Shown piece after piece: positions 32,967 to 47,350 of a DNA stretch of 64,000 nucleotides. Positions within the stretch are counted from its first letter, which is position 1; each line of letters opens with the position of its first letter. The translations under genes were made by a program, and so were the position numbers. This DNA comes from Rhizophagus clarus (Eukaryota; Glomeromycota; Glomeromycetes; Glomerales; Glomeraceae). A model generated the notes under the pieces. The model was not told the origin of the DNA and did no database searches. It worked only from the letters and a program-made list of their open reading frames with translations. The stretch is from NCBI GenBank assembly GCA_015698045.1, contig BLAL01000194.1, positions 1,612,001-1,676,000 of the forward strand, given 5' to 3'.

Positions 32967-35900
32967 TTAGAACGCGTCAAATCCGCTGTTGTATCTAATG
33001 ACACCATCAGTAACCTTCGCGTCAACTTTATATTTGTCTTGTAATATATTATCGTTATTAGTCGTTCCGAATGTGGTTAATACTAATCCAGCTTGTTTTA
33101 CGTTCATTATTAATGATGGTACTTTTACCTGATAGAATAATTAAACACAGAATTTTAATAATTTAACAATTTTATTATAGAAATCAGGAAAAAAGAATCG
33201 CGTATTTCAAAAAAAAAAAAAAAACCTAAGCAAATATTTAAAGGTATACACTTACTAATAATGTCGCGTCGAAAATTACCCCCAAAAGGTTATTGCTTTT
33301 TGCAAATTTAACAGCTTCTTTTATTGAAGTGCAACGCTTGTCTTTTTCAACGTCTTCGTACGTTCCGTTATCCTCTCGCCCTTTACGTTTTTTACCACGA
33401 ATAATTTCTTCGTTATCGAAGCCACAATAAGAATTAAAAAATACCGCATCTGTAAAGAAAAAATTTTCAAAATGTTAACTGTTTGACTCATATAAATAAT
33501 ATATAAAGTGAAGTTGTTTGCTCACAATTTGGTTGTTTCCAGTTCAAGGCGGTACAGATTGCCGGGTTAAACGATGAAAACATGACTGATCGATTGTTTG
33601 ATTTGTGATTTAATATTTCGGAGCCATCATTTGTGGTATGGCTTTGCGCATAATCGTAGACAGTTTGTAGAATAGTATCTACGTAACTGTCAATATCGGG
33701 TATATCGGAAAAGCAAAAACGGGACATTTCGTATACTGTCGGATATTTTATCTCAAGGTTAACACCAAGTGTTGGAGGTATTGCCTATTAAAGTAGGTTA
33801 TAAATTCTATTAATTCCATAATAAAAACGAAATAATTTTTTTTTTTTTTTTTTTTTTTTTTAGTTTCTAACCTTGAGTACTTCTCCTAATGAAAGGTAAG
33901 ATTGATGAATTAACTTCTGTAATACTGCCAAATTAGCAATATTATTAAAATCGTTGTTTCCTTCTTGTTTTCCTAGGGACCTAAATTGTTTGAAAGTAAC
34001 ATCGGATACGCATAAATCGAATTCTTCTACGGGTAACATCCATTCTGAATATACGACAGCAACCATGTCTCTTGTCACTTGGACTACAATTTGAATATAT
34101 GCTCCTGAAAGTGAGGAAGCCGTTATAAAAGATGGAATACTTCCATTTATTTCGTTGAGATTTAGTGGCTGTTCAGCATTAGGGAGAGTAACAGGATTGG
34201 TGGATTTCCAATAAGTTTCTACTTGACCACCAATTTCAAGCTGAACGCCTTGGAACGGCTTAACAATTGCAAATTCAAATGCTAATTCACCGACGACTTT
34301 TAAATGTGTGTCAAACAAGGGAGATATAACTTTCCTTCCTGTACCACCGGTTACTAAATTATTTCCTCTTTCGTGATCATTTGTAATGTCAAATACATGA
34401 GGTAAGGCTACTCCTCTACCAATAACTCTAGAACCGAAAGTAGGGAAAATGTCAAATTCCAATGAAAAAGATTTAAGAGTATCTACTTGAAAAGAAAACG
34501 TCTCCCGATCATCACCTAACGGTAAAATTATGCTATGGGGAATTATACCCGTATCCGGCTTTGAAGACATGACAAGCTTCAAAGATGAAATTTCACTATT
34601 ACCATATAGATGTATAGGAGGTCTTGGCTCTTTAGATGAAGGATGTCCAAGAGTAATTTGGATATGGTATTTTTTGTCTAAATAACTATGTCCATAAATT
34701 CTAAGCGGTAATATTGGTGGTGGTAATGTTAGAGATGGTATATTATTAATGTTGTTATCAAGATCATCATCATTTTGTTCATCGACTTGCCCATTTTCAA
34801 CTATCATTGTTTGTTCATTCATAATCGGTTCAGTAGCCTCTACAAATCCACCTGCCAACTGTAATAATTTATCAACACACTTTATGTGGCCTTCCCAGGC
34901 AGCGTAATAAATTGGTGAATGTCTTGCTTCATCAGTTATGTTTACTTTACATCCTGCCTGTATTAAAACATTTACGCATTCTATATGGCCTTCACTAGCA
35001 GCATAAAAAATAGGAGTCCAGCCTTTATATTTATCACGTGTATCCAAGGAAGTACAATGTTCAGTCAAAACCTTTAATAGTTCATGATGACCCTGACGAG
35101 CGGTCAAGTGCAAAGGAGTTATACCTTCTGCATCAGGAACAACTTTTGCTCCTTTGTCAAGTAATAACAAAGCAATATCTTTATGACCATATTGACATGC
35201 TAATGATAATGGTATATGATTATGGTCCCCTCCCTCAAGTGGTTCGATTTGAGCTCCATTTTCAAGCAAAATCTCGACACACTTGGTATGCCCAATCGTT
35301 ACAGCATAAATCAATGGATTATAACCATCATGATCACAACTTCTACAATCTGCGCCCATAGACAATAGGTATGTAGCTGCCTCACTATGACCATACATAC
35401 AAACATAATGTAGTGGTTTTCTACCATAAATATCAGTACAATCTACCTTGACACCACGCTCAACGCAAAGTTTCATAAGAGGTAGTTTACCTACAATAGC
35501 AGCTTCATGCAAACACGTTCGTTCACTAATGTCATCCATATATTTAAAGTTAATTTTATTGGTTTTAACTAAATATTCAATAGATTCGACTGAAGTACTC
35601 TTCTCTGAACATGCTCGCCAGAAGACGCGTGAAATGATATCATGGTCCTCTTCGCCTTGGTGTTGCCGGATCCTTTCCAGTATTTCATGCACTGTTGTAG
35701 GAGTACCTATTGTGACAGCTTTGAAAAGTTCTATTTCAATATCATCCATAATATCGGGTTCCTCTAATTCACTCATCGAATGTCTTCGCTCTGGTGATGA
35801 CGGTGGGGTAGCAGATAATTTGACTTTTTTATCTTGAAGATCCAACAAATTGGTTTCAACACTATCCGAAAGATAAGTAATAATGTCTCTGTTAAAACAT

Positions 35901-36712
35901 GGTTGGATCTCAACTTGCCGCGTAAGATAAAGTTCCTTGGTGCTAGTTCTGGAACGCTTATCCCATTTTTTTAAAATTTTACGAAATCCTATAGCATTGA
36001 TCTCGATAAATTGCTAGATTTTATATATAATATTATATTAGATTTTTATACTAAAATTTGATTAAACAAAAAAGCATTCAAATTACCTGTAATTTACTGA
36101 GATCTTGTTGAAATTTCTGGAATGCTTCTGTTAATGTTACAAGAGATGCTGAGCGAGCCAATCTTCGTTCGCTACTAAACAAAACTTTTTTCTTATCGAC
36201 CAAAGTACGTAATCTAACTTTGAATTCAGCTTCTTTTTGAAGATAAAAGGTATTCACCTAAGTGAGAAATAATTTAAGGAGGAAGATTTTAGTCAAAATT
36301 GGATCAAACGTGAAAGTGAAAATTTTTTTTGAGAATCTCACTTTTTCAAGCTCTCGCTCAAGTTTGAAGAAGAATGCAGTCTTTTGTTGTTGTTTAAAAA
36401 TCTGAAAATCATCAGGTTGTGAGTGATCTCGTAAAGATCCAAATGTGACAGGAGTCGGAGGTAACGACCGTTCATTATGTTGCGCATTTTGAAGACTATT
36501 GATAATTTTTTTCAATGCCTTATAATTAATATAATGAGCGGCCCATTCTGTAGTTTGTTGGTTAAGGATCTGCTTTCCGAACTATTATTTTGATCAGAAA
36601 AAAAAATAATAAATCAGAAGATAAAACAAAGTTTAATAAATAGGGAAATCCAGAGATAAGTAAGGAATGAACAACAATTAGCGAATAGAGTTCGAATGAA
36701 TTTTACCTTCAT
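32967..36712 (-). CDS. PHO81: PHO81-like SPX-ankyrin-GDPD protein (7 exons, 1057 aa)
   Basis: Exons: 36712-36707 (only Met-Lys), 36581-36342, 36257-36087, 36013-33872, 33784-33526, 33449-33256, 33128-32967. All phases fit, stop TAA at 32969-32967. SPX domain at residues 1 to about 190, with basic helices KILKKWDKRS that in the family bind inositol pyrophosphates. About six ankyrin repeats (roughly residues 295-520, e.g. DIYGRKPLHYVCMYGHSEAA). An acidic linker follows, then a GDPD-like C-terminus from about 675. The phosphodiesterase residues look replaced: the HRG box is absent, IQIVVQVTRD stands where E-x-D is expected, and VVYSE where the HD box is expected. That is typical of Pho81, a phosphate-sensing CDK inhibitor, rather than catalytic Gde1. 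It probably acts in the PHO pathway, central to phosphate handling in mycorrhizal fungi. Confidence 0.88.
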
Positions 36713-39700
36713 GGTAATGTAACGCGTAAGTCACCTATTGTCTCGGACAAGAAGATATAGTATACAAGTGAATGAAAACTATGAAAGGGAGACCGGCAAC
36801 ACAAGCATTTAATGGTCTTAGTACTTGACCGAATAAAAAAATATGATAAAGGTATCGAACCAAAGGGCCTTGAGAACAAGGGACGAAGTGTAAAAAATTG
36901 AAAAACCACAGGTATTTAAATATTAAATCAAATAAAATTGGATCTTTAAGCATATATCCAAAAAAAGATGAGAAATTTTTTTTTTCTTATAACCGCTAGT
37001 AAAAGTTGTTTGCTTCCAAAATTTTAGTGAACTCATTATTAATGTATAACAAGATCATGTAGTGCCATAATAAGAATGATCGGCGCAATGTCACACATAT
37101 TAATATTAAATTAATGTAGGATAAAATTACAAAGGTACAAGCATCCGCGCCAATTACTTTATCACGATGTATGATTTTTTAAGTTTAAATATGATGACCA
37201 AATAAAGATAATTATATTAATGTAACAATCTTTCAAATGTCTGATGACCAACACACAAAAAAATTAACGTGTAATCTATACTTGAGGATAATATAAGAAT
37301 TCCTATTGGCTAATTTTTTCTTATAAAAAGTTCATTTTTGATATGCTTGTTTGTTATCTTGCTTATCTGATAATTAAAGTTCTAATACTTAGTTTGGTAT
37401 ATGCGAAAATGCTTAAAATGGAAATCTAAACCCGGTTCTAAAAGCAATTATCATGACAATGTGAACTAAAAATAGGCAAGAGGGATTTTAACCAAATTTT
37501 TTAATTTTTTTGCAATTAAAAATTAAACATGTCAAGAACAATGTACTTAGGAAATTAAAATAAAAAACAAACATTAACTTACTTAGGTTATACATTAAAA
37601 TCCAATAAAAAGATTTACTGGACATACAAAATATTGGGAAAACTTGACGGAAACTGACATGATATTTAAATGCGTGAATTAATTGGCCATAAAAAAAAAA
37701 AAAAAATGATTACGGCTTATCTTAAAAGATAACAGATAAATAGATAATCGTTACATATAAGACTAAAATTGTAGATTTCATATGTATATTATACTCTAGA
37801 ATATAAGTTTACAACAACACGTTTTTTATCGTATGGTAGATAACATTTATTATTAGGTTTTGAACAATGAAAATCTTTATGAACAAAGCATATGTTTAGA
37901 CGTTCTTTTAATACATTGGTTAAAACAAACAATTCCGGCTTGAACATTTTTTAATTCATTTCACGATAAATTACTTTTTCTTTTTCTCCCTCAATTTATT
38001 TAAGGTTAACAAATTAAATGATTAAATGTTAATAATAACATATGATGTTAAAGTAAAATAAAAAAAATAAAGTTTCATGTTTGTTAAATTGTTCTTTTAA
38101 TTGGGTAAATTTTATATTACAAATTTGAACAGGTAAATCTCACATCAGTGAACAAAATCTAAGTTAACAAATAATCATTGTTATAAATTGTTATGGTATA
38201 ATTTACGAAAACAATTGGCTAATTAAAAATTCATTACCGTAATCGTTAATGATCATTTTTTTTTTAATTATATTTATTAACATATTTTAAATGGTTATCA
38301 ATTCAGATCTTGGGGTTAAAACATGTCAATTAGGTTATCCCAGTTTATCAAACAAGACATATTTAAGAGTTATTGTGTAATTCTAACACAAAGACTTTTG
38401 ATCCATATTTCCATGTTCATGTAACATATTCCCAAATTTCAATCAATAAAAAAAATTAGGTTTTGTCGATCAAATGTAGCAGATATAACGGAAATATTCG
38501 GATAGTATTTAGTCCCATACTATCATTCTTTTTTTTTTAAAAAAAAATTATAAAAATAACTTTGTAAACTTTAAACTTTATATATGTTATCATTAAATTT
38601 ATCTATTCTAATCTATTGTTTTTAATTACCATACCATTCGTCCATTCCGATATTAAACCCCCTTTTTTACTAGCCAATGCCTTCGTAAATCTGGTAATAT
38701 TTTCATAATGTAGGTCAGGATGCTTATTATGGTGCTTAATATTATTAATTTTTTGCTATGCCATGCAGAAATAGTAAATAATGAAATGTAATAATATAAT
38801 AATATATTGCATAATAATTGGAATTTACTACTTTCTGAAAACAGAAGTAATATCAGATAATGAAATTAAGAATAAAAAAAGTAATATTCCTTAATTTTCT
38901 GTAAAAATTATAAAGTATTTAAAAATAACTTAACAGTTAATTTAATTTTTATTATATAATTATAACCCTTAAAAAAATTAAATTATTAAGTAATATGAAT
39001 TGTATATTTTATTAGTTTAATTTTGTAATTTGATATTATAGTACTATAATACCAGTACTGTCACATGATTTTTATATAACTTTAATAAAAAAATAATTAA
39101 AAGTTTTGTATTATAAATATATATGTCAACTTTATTAAGATAAATTTAGATATTATTTAATTTGGCTTTACAATTTTTTTTGGTAACTGATAACTAATAT
39201 TATTATATTTTTTACAATGTTTTTATTATTTTTTTTACCATTATTTTCATATAATAATTCAAAATGTTTAGTATCTAATAGGCAATCTTTTTACAGTCAA
39301 CTCTTGATATAGCAAAGTAAGTGTCTGGGCTGATTTGGCATTTGTTATAAAAGATTTGTTAACACTATACTAAATTCTTTGGTATAATACAACAAATTCT
39401 TCAGTATAATATAATGAATTATTTAGACTTGCAACTTTAATTATTGTATATTAAAAAAAAAAGTCATATATATGTTAAGTAATTATATTAGGAATTAAGT
39501 TGATGATCCTTCATTTTTCATGTGAAATTAAAAAGATGTATTTCCACTAACTGATACTTTTTGCAAGTTTCTGTTTAAAATGGTCCATAAAAAAAGTGAA
39601 AATAAATTACAAGGCTGAAAAAATAAATCCTTTTTGAAAAGAAAAAAAGTGAGTGAACATTTGAATCGCCTAGAGTGATTACTCAGTTTATTCGTAGTTT

Positions 39701-40736
39701 TTTAGATTTTTTAAATAGTTTTATAATTTTTTTTCTTATATATTCTTTTTTTATTTTTATTTATTTTTGAAGGGTTTTTTTTATAAAGGATTTGTTATGT
39801 TTATTATGAATTATTGTATTTGGTTGTATATTTAATTTTTAACTAAAAAATTAGTTTAGATTGATAAAATGATTGAAAATAAAAATAAAAATATAAATTT
39901 CAATAAATTACTTAATTTTGTCTTTAATTTACTATTACTAACATTATTTTAGAAATTTCATATCTAAAGCATTAAAAATTACATTGGGAAAGTTATATCA
40001 GTTCAGATTTGCGATGATCTGTAATTTTAGCAGATTGCCACTTTTTTTTTATGCAATTTTGTTAAGAATCTGCGCAATACTGCAGAAATTATTTTTTTAT
40101 TTTTTTTCTATAAAAAATCTGTGATAATCTCCAAAATTGCAGATTTTTAAAAATACTTCGTGCAGAAATCTTTAAAGATTTTCACAATTTTTTTCTTTAA
40201 TTTGATAAACTTTACATAAACTGATTTTCACTTTTCTTCTTTAATTTGATAAACTTACATAAACTTTCTTTTAATTTTGAACTTAACTTTAATACTTAAA
40301 CTTTCTTAAAGAAATAGTTTTTTATACTTTAAAGAAATATATTTTTTACAACACTTTTCAAAGAAATAATTTTATAACACCTTTTACAGAAATAATTTAA
40401 TATTTTTTTAAAGCTTGTCAAACTTTAAGTGTTAAAGAATGTTTCATTTAACAAACATTAATACTAACATCTGGTATTCCCTTAAATCCATAAAAAAAAT
40501 ATCATTCATATAAACTATGACAGGGATTCAAACTGATTCCATAGATCATTCATTTATTTCATTAGAATCTAAATTAACGGCCTAATTGAGCTTGAATTAA
40601 AGATTTTAAAGATTTTTCTTCAAAGAAAAAAGCTTTTTTCTTTTATTTTATTTAATGAACATTAATTAATATTCATTAATTTTTAAGTTTAGAATAAAGG
40701 TATGGATTATTGAAAAAAATTTTTTTTTTAATTTAA
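36713..40736. other. Gene-free AT-rich region
   Basis: No supported gene. The first few hundred bases should hold the PHO81-like promoter. At 39296 the sequence CAGTCAACTCTTGATATAGC resembles a pogo/Tigger-type terminal repeat (relic, no partner found). Homopolymer-rich DNA with scattered short direct repeats fills the rest. Confidence 0.5.
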
Positions 40737-40739
40737 ATG

Positions 40740-42187
40740 AACGTTAATAGCATTCATTTTTATCTGATAACGAATGCTAGAAAATACCAAATTTTGAAGG
40801 TAACACATCATTTGACTAGTATATATCCTTCAGAAAAAAAAATTTCTTTTTTTTTTAAGTGCAGAATGATGAAAGTATACATCATTTTGAAGGTAACTTC
40901 GAAAAAAAGTTTAATTTTTATAAATTTTGTTTAACGAACATTGACTAACTGTTTGTTTTTACCTTTATAGGTCCAGAACTATTAGCATTCATCATGTAAT
41001 ATTTAACCATTAAAAAAATGTAAAAAACTCACATTCTGCCCACCAACACCACAATATAAATAGCTAGCTGCTCATCAAGAAACTTGTGGTCATGCACTCT
41101 ATTTGAAAGTATAAGTGTATAACCTTCAAAAATTATTTTTTTTATTATCTTATTTAATGAACGTTGATTAACATTTATTCTTATTTTGTAAGTCCAGAAC
41201 TCCAATTCGAACAGACTGAAGTATTTCGAAGGTAAAATAAAAATTTTGAATTATCTTTATTTTATTATCTTGTTTAACGAACGTTGAATAATGTTTGTTC
41301 TTATTTTTATAGGTCTGGAACTTCAATTCGAAACAGACCAGGTATTTTAAAGGTAAAATAAACTTCAAAATTATTTTTTTTTTAATTTTGTTTAACAAAT
41401 GTTGACTAATGTTCATTCTTACTTTTGTAGGTCTGAAACTCCATTTTGAAGTGGACTGAGGTATTTCGAAGGTAAAATAAAAACTTCAAAATAATTTTTT
41501 TTTATTTTCAGTTATTGTTTTTATATAATGAATATTGCTAACATTCAAACATTTTTATTTTTATTTAGGTTCAGCAGACATTCAATTTTGAAAGCAGACT
41601 CTATTTGAAGATAAGCCTTTGATTTTTTTAATTTTTGTTTTTATTGAACAAACATTAATAGCATTCTTTTATTTTATTTTTTTTAGTTTAGAACGCCAGT
41701 ATTTTTGCTCATTTCGAAGATAAACTTTCAAATTCTAATTTTTTTTTGGTTGTTTATTTAATAAATGTTTATTAACGTTCTTTATTTATTTTTTTTTTAT
41801 CTTTTTTCTTTATAGTCCACAGATAGATTCCTAGAAGAAATTTTGAAGGTAAAATTTTGAAATTCATTTTTAATTTTTTTTTAACGAAATATTTACTAAC
41901 ATTTTATTTTTTTTTATAGGTCAGGAATGTTATAGAACTTTAAAGGTATTCTTCGAAGTTTCTTTAAAATTTTATTTATTTATTTTTTTTTGTAATGAAA
42001 AGTTACTAACATTTTAGCTTTCTTTTTATAGTTTTGCAGTTTTCCAGATACTTTCCAGATGGGATATGGGATTCTAAAGGTATTTTATCTTCAAAAAAAT
42101 TAAAATTTAAATTTTTTTTTCTTTTTTTTTAAACGAAACACTAACTAATGTTTCATTTTTAATTTTATAGGTCCATGGCTTTCTGAA
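40740..42187 (+). repeat. Tandem array of mini-exon-like units, left part
   Basis: About ten units spaced roughly 95-130 bp (one longer gap, 40970-41170). Each unit has a T-rich run ending TTTTATAG or TTTGTAG, then a 35-45-bp block such as GTCTGAAACTCCATTTTGAA, ending TTCGAAG or TTTGAAG, then a donor-like GTAAAATA. The spacer carries an imperfect inverted repeat GAACGTTGACTAATGTTC. Block ends fall near 40797, 40893, 41231, 41352, 41470, 41600, 41727, 41850, 41944 and 42078. The array resumes at 49804 after a 7.6-kb insertion. Confidence 0.8.
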
Positions 42188-42359
42188 TAGAGTTATGAAT
42201 AGGTCAGATCAGATTGGATTACATTATTAACCTGAACTGAATAATTTTTTTCAGGTCAGGTCAGATTAGGTAACTTGTTCTGACCCGATCGAATCTGTTT
42301 GACCTGAAAGTATTCAGGTCACTTCAGGTAACCAGGTAAACCTGATTACCCGAAGTTTT

Positions 42360-43760
42360 ATTACAAATATTTTAAATAAAAAAATATCCTAAAAATGTTA
42401 TTTTCTATTAAAAAATGTTGCGAAACATTTTTTATTAATAAAATATTCTGGAAAAATGTTGCAAAATGTTTCTTTATTAATAAATATACATGAAAAAAAA
42501 CATTTTGCAACGTTTTTTCATAAAATTAATTAAAAAAATATTGCAAAATGTTTTTTTATTAGTAAAAATATATAAAAATATACTGAAAAAACGTTTCGCA
42601 ACATTTTTTCATAAAGTTAATTAAAAAAAATGTTGCAAAACGTTTTTTATTAATCAAATACACTAAAAAATATTTCGCAACATTTTTTCACAAAATTAAT
42701 TAAAAAAATGTTGCAAAACATTTTTTTATTAATAAATAAACACTGAAAAAATATTTTGCAATGTTTTTTCACAAAATTCATTAAAAAAATGTTGCGAAAT
42801 ATTTTTTTATTAGTAAAAATATACTGAAAAAATGTTTTTGCAACGTTTTTTCATGAAGCTAATTAAAAAAATGTTGCAAAATATTTCTTTATTAATAAAT
42901 ATACATGAAAAAACGTTTTGCAATATTTTTTCACAAAATTAATTAAAAAAACGTTGCAAAACATTTTTTTATTAGTAAAAATATACTGAAAAAATGTTTC
43001 ACAACATTTTTTCATAAAGCTAATTAAAAAAAATATTGCAAAATATTTTTTTATTAATCAAATACACTAAAAAAATGTTTTGCAATGTTTTTTCACAAAA
43101 TTAATTAAAAAAATGTTGTAAAACGTTTTTTTGTTAATAAATATACATTGAAAAAATATTTTGCAACATTTTTCACAAAATTCATTAAAAAAACATTGCA
43201 AAACATTTTTTTATTAGTAAAAATATACTGAAAAAATGTTTTACAACATTTTTTCATAAAGCTAATTAAAAAAATGTTGCAAAACATTTCTTTATTAATA
43301 AATATACATGAAAAAACGGTTTGCAATATTTTTTATAAAATTAATTAAAAAACGTTACAAACCATTTTTTTATTAGTAAAAATATACTAAAAAAACATTT
43401 CGCAACATTTTTCTATAAAGCTAATTAAAAAAATGTTGCGAAATGTTTTTTATTAATAAAATACACTGAAAAAATGTTTTGCAATATTTTTTCACAAAAT
43501 TAATTAAAAAAATGTTGCGAAACATTTTTTTATTAGTAAAAATATATTGAAAAAATGATTCGCATCATTTTTTCATAAAGCTAATTAAAAAAAATATTGC
43601 AAAATATTTTTTTATTAGTAAAATACACTGAAAAATATTTCGCAACGTTTTTTTACAAAATTAATTAAAAAAATGTTGCAAAACATATTTTTATTAGTAA
43701 AAATATACTGGAAAAACATTTTGCAATGTTTTTTCATTAGATTAATTAAAAACATCACAG
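42360..43760. repeat. ~80-bp satellite with AAAAATGTTGCAAAACATTTTT core
   Basis: About 16 units of roughly 80-82 bp. Each has two near-palindromic blocks around AATGTTGCAAAACATT, separated by TATTAGTAAAAATATACTG and CATAAAGCTAATTAA. Units diverge mainly at C/T and G/A positions within GTTGCGAAACG/GTTGCAAAACA variants. A similar core fills the element at 50507. Confidence 0.88.
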
Positions 43761-44229
43761 ACCTTTTTTTTATTAAATTGATTTCAGGTTAACAGGTCAA
43801 TCAGATTGGGTCAAACCTGCCCAGTAAATAGTCATCGTAAGTAATTTATATTATATTTATTTAGATTATGTGTATATTATTAATTTTATGTGCCAAATTT
43901 AAGCCATTCAATAAAATTTGAAAAAAAAATTTTTTAATAATGTACTGAATTTGTACCATTCGCTTAGTTTTATACTAATTATGTATTTTTAATATTGTAT
44001 TAAATTTGTATTAATCACTTAGTTTTATACATATTGTATACTAAACTTGTACTAGTTGCTTGGTTTTATACTAATTTCGCATCTATATTTATACCAGTCT
44101 ACTTAATTACATATTTTTTTGGTTTTTTTAAATTACGTGTCCAATTTGTGCCAGTTTCAGTGATTACATTTTATTTCTTATTTATGATTCACTTTTCTTC
44201 TGAAATATATAGGTGACTATCATCTGGAT

Positions 44230-47200
44230 TATCGACCTTTTTATCAATAATATAGTAAAGATTTTCTACTTCTAGAAACCTACACAACGATCAATTACAC
44301 AAACATCAATAAATTATTTCACACCATAACCTTTAAAAAACATTGTTCCCCATTCATCCTCTAAGACCTGTTTAGTCCATTGTACATACGTAACAATTAT
44401 AGATTTTTCTTTATAGTTATGCACCATAAAATATTCTATACAACAATAAAATTCTTCAACTTCAAAAACAGATTCTCGATTTGGAAATGCAGCATATTTG
44501 TCAGTTTGCATTTTTACCTAATAATAAAAATAAATTAATTACATACATATATATATTAATAGGCTGATATCATATTGTTATCTAAACTTAATTACTTACT
44601 GCAACTGTATAATTGATCCTTGAAAAATCTCTATTTCTTCTTCCCCATTTAGATCTGATTATTGTACCATTTCTAGACTGAAGACGGGTATATTTTATGC
44701 CATTTTCAGGAAATTCCTGTAAAAATTCGTGGCTTAATAAATTAAGAATAAAGATTTTTTTTCATTTCATTTTTAAATTTTATTTAGAGAACTATTTAAA
44801 ACAAACCTCTTCATTTGTATTAATTTCATATACGGAATAGTAGTGCCTCTTAAGTTTGATTAAAGTTGATTTGTTAAGATAATGGATAGAACTTGGAAAA
44901 TATAGATTTTCAGCATAATTTTCATTAATATAGACCTGGTTTTCATTATGTATCTTACTTGATTTTGGTGGAAAAACCTGAGCTTGAAGAGTATGATAAA
45001 ATTGCAAATGATTAAAACGTTCACGTAAAGTAATATTATTGACAAGATTTTCATATAGATGCAGCTTTGATTGAACTAATGGTAATAACATCCCAAATAG
45101 ACGTTCTATAGGAAATTGCTATGTGGCCCAGCATGGTCCAGTTGCTTGAATACTATCTACTAAATGAAGTAAATAGTGAAAGGATATTTTCATGGCAGGT
45201 AAACGTTCTGCTTCATATTGATAATAAGTCCTATAGATATTATATCAAAAATAAGTCATTAAAATTATGATAAAATTTTACATGTATTATAACTCACATT
45301 TCATAATGTTTGTAAAAAGCCAAAATTAATTGCTGAATTTCCATCAAATCATTTTTTTTGATAGTAAATTTTTGACATAAACGCACAGCATCTACGAAAT
45401 ATTTCCAGCCTTTAATTATCTGTCTGGATAAATGATTCTTTAATAATGGTATAGAATAAAGTACTATCCAATTAGCCCACTCTTCTGCCTTGAATCCTTC
45501 ATGATGGGCAGCAATATTTCTTGGTGATCTGCCAAAATTGGATAGCATTGTCTTTTTTGACATTTCCATTTGTTTACTGATTAAAGTCCATGTGTTTTTT
45601 GGCAGTATATATTCATCATTAAATGATTTATTATTGTAGAAGCTATTAGACCAATGTTTAAACATGTAGCTTGGTATATTCTCATATAATAAATGCATTA
45701 TATCCAAAGTAAAAGAATCAGGAAATTGGGTTGACTTGAGTTCAAATAATATACTTTTTCCAGTTATTCCTATTAAAATAAAGATTTAAAATAAAATTTA
45801 TATATAATTTATTATATTAATAAACAAAAACATACCAGTTTCACTTTCTAATTTTTTTTTCTGAGTGCTATTTTGTGCTATACTCAAATGACGAATTTTT
45901 TGGAGATAAGTTATATGTGTTTTTTTTGGTAGATTTACTGGTATATATTTTATTCCTTTGCTTTTTTTTGGTGGTGTAGTTGGAAAGTAAACATGATTAT
46001 GGTATACACCATGTATTTCACAGTATCTGCAACCTTTGTATGAGTTGTGGCCAATAGTATACATTAGTTTTGCAAGAGCAGGCGTATCACCTGACCAAGA
46101 AACTACTGAACACCGCAGAGTAAAAGTTTCTTCTTTAAAACCATCATAACATTCTATACCTTCTACTATAATAAATAATAATATTATTATTGGATTAATT
46201 AAAAATATAAATATTATTATATATAAATACCTTCAAAAACTTTTAATTCATCTATTATTGAATATAAAAAAGAATTGAAATCAAATAGTGCATTAGGTCT
46301 AGAAATAATTGCACTAATTAATAAATTTTTTTTTTTAAACCGATCTTGAGGATTAATATTATTATTAATAAAAAGTATAATCTAACAATCATCTGTTTTT
46401 TGTTTAAAAATTTGGTAGTCATCAAGTGAAGCTGTTAATGCAATATCTTGATAATCTGAAAAATGTCCTTCGGCTACCAGATCTTTATATCGTTTTCCAT
46501 CAAATATATCACCATATTTTTCTTCATTAATATAGTCTGGATATATAGTGTATTCATATCTATACTGGAAAGTTTGAGAACGTATTGAATCTTGATATTG
46601 AATAAGTAATCGATCTTTAAGGAAAAAAAATGCCATCTTTTTGTGTGATTTAAGTGAATTACTTTCTTTAATATAGCGTGGTTCATTGTATTTTAGACAA
46701 TTTTGTGCATTTTTTAAACTTCCTGTAAATGCATAGCAACTTTTTATACAACAATCAATCCATTCAGGTTTGATTTGCACAAAATTTTCTAATTTTTTTG
46801 AGACTTGATAAAGACTGATTTCTTGTTCACAAAAATTAATCATGATTTCTTGATACATTTGTTCAGTCATATTTGTACGTGACTTTTTTTCTAGTAAGCG
46901 CAAAGCTTCTACAAAACCTGATGGTAATTTCATATTTTGTTATACATTAAAATTTATTATTACTGTAATTAGTAAATTACAACTAAATAATAATATGATT
47001 AATAAATAAAATCCATACCAATTTTATTTGAATTTACAGGAGAATCACTATTTACTGAACTAGAATCACTCTCTGATGAAGTATATTCACTACTAATAGT
47101 ATTATCCAAACTTGTTTCTTGATCAAAATCTTCGTTAAAATCACTTTGCTGATCATTATTTTCATTAATAATTTGTTGTTCAGATTGCTTTCTATCTCTT

Positions 47201-47350
47201 ATTCTATGGTGTGTTCTAGTTACTTTTAAAACTTTTTTGTATCCATTTAGGTTTAACCTATAAGATTAACAATTACATTCTACTATAGAGGTTTTTTTGT
47301 TTTTATTTTTGCTCTTTGTAGGATTTTTTTTTAAAATTTTATATATCATA
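44230..47350 (-). pseudogene. tnp2-like transposase of the 7.6-kb element
   Basis: Multi-exon minus-strand gene. The first exon (near 47350) is Lys-rich with a partial Cys pair (ECNC) and a TAA inside it. The next has KVTRTHHRIRDR, then an acidic Ser/Asp stretch. Further exons give GFVEALRLLEKKSRTNMTEQ (near 46910), GHNSYKGCRYCEIHGVYHN (a Cys/His motif, near 46050), MDIMHLLYENIPSYMFKHW (near 45700, the DxxH-type motif of CACTA/tnp2 transposases), FKAEEWANWIVLYSIPLLK, and FPIERLFGM (near 45110). A TAG replaces the Trp codon before QFPIERL (near 45121). It is homologous to the fragment at 24304-25500. The family is best described as tnp2/Plavaka/KDZ-like. Confidence 0.7.

Noticed and set aside
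35038-35837. Plus-strand open frames across the PHO81-like gene
   Set aside because: Antisense shadows of the long ankyrin exon.
40500-40560. tRNA-like B-box (GGGATTCAAACTGATTCC)
   Set aside because: No matching A-box, acceptor stem or cloverleaf around it.
41168-41416. Minus-strand frame in the mini-exon-like array
   Set aside because: Repeat-derived; the informative signals (AG, GT) are on the plus strand.
43105-43326. Minus-strand frame with repeated MFCNVFLMNF
   Set aside because: Produced by the 80-bp satellite.
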